Below, one piece after another: positions 6,869 to 6,881 of a stretch of 6,881 bases of DNA (positions are counted from its first letter, which is position 1; each line of letters begins with the position of its first letter). The stretch comes from an uncultured Clostridia bacterium (GTDB taxonomy: Bacteria; Bacillota; Clostridia; Christensenellales; UBA1242), in contig CAMYXB010000054.1 of the NCBI GenBank assembly GCA_947303145.1, positions 1-6,881 on the forward strand, in the 5' to 3' direction. The position numbers were made by a program, and so were the translations under genes. Below the pieces are notes generated by a model. That model ran no database searches, had not been told where the DNA came from, and saw only the letters and a program-made list of their open reading frames with translations.

Positions 6869-6881
6869 ATTAGATAATCTA

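Noticed and set aside
6871..6881. 11-base palindrome TAGATAATCTA at the window edge
   Set aside because: It is too short and AT-rich, and cut by the window end, so no function can be supported.

Overview
The window is a piece of a low-GC Gram-positive-type chromosome. All four complete genes and one partial gene lie on the + strand. The first four follow the order of the division and cell-wall (dcw) cluster of Bacillota: rsmH (5'-truncated), an FtsL-like membrane protein, a class B penicillin-binding protein with a C-terminal PASTA domain, and murE. AT-rich DNA, strong AGGAGG-like ribosome sites, heavy use of AGA/AGG and ATA codons, a PASTA-bearing PBP and a diaminopimelate-type MurE all suggest an uncultured Clostridia-like member of Bacillota. 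This placement is an inference. TGA ends the PBP gene within an ATGA overlap, so the standard bacterial code applies and a Mollicutes origin is unlikely.

Positions 1-4294 form a tight operon. rsmH ends 17 bases before the FtsL-like gene. The FtsL-like gene overlaps the PBP reading frame, and the PBP overlaps murE by four bases. The products act in ribosome maturation (RsmH), divisome assembly (FtsL-like), septal peptidoglycan cross-linking (PBP) and addition of the third stem-peptide residue (MurE). mraY, murF and murD, which often follow murE, are not present. Only one PBP lies where Bacillus has two (pbpB and spoVD).

Positions 4295-4402 hold a compact regulatory junction. A 17-base inverted repeat followed by a T-run looks like a weak terminator for murE. 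The same bases supply the -35 box and spacer of a good sigma-A-type promoter for the next gene.

Positions 4403-6742 encode a 779-residue protein of unknown function. Its C-terminal ~300 residues resemble the DUF4132 (MolR-like) family, and its N-terminal ~480 residues are probably all-helical. Its codon use matches its neighbours. The window ends with an AT-rich tail and a clear rho-independent terminator (6833-6868). I see no mobile element, CRISPR, tRNA or rRNA. The least-understood item is the DUF4132-like gene. The most testable observations are the shared terminator/promoter, the cysteine cluster around the PBP active site and the unclear PBP start codon.
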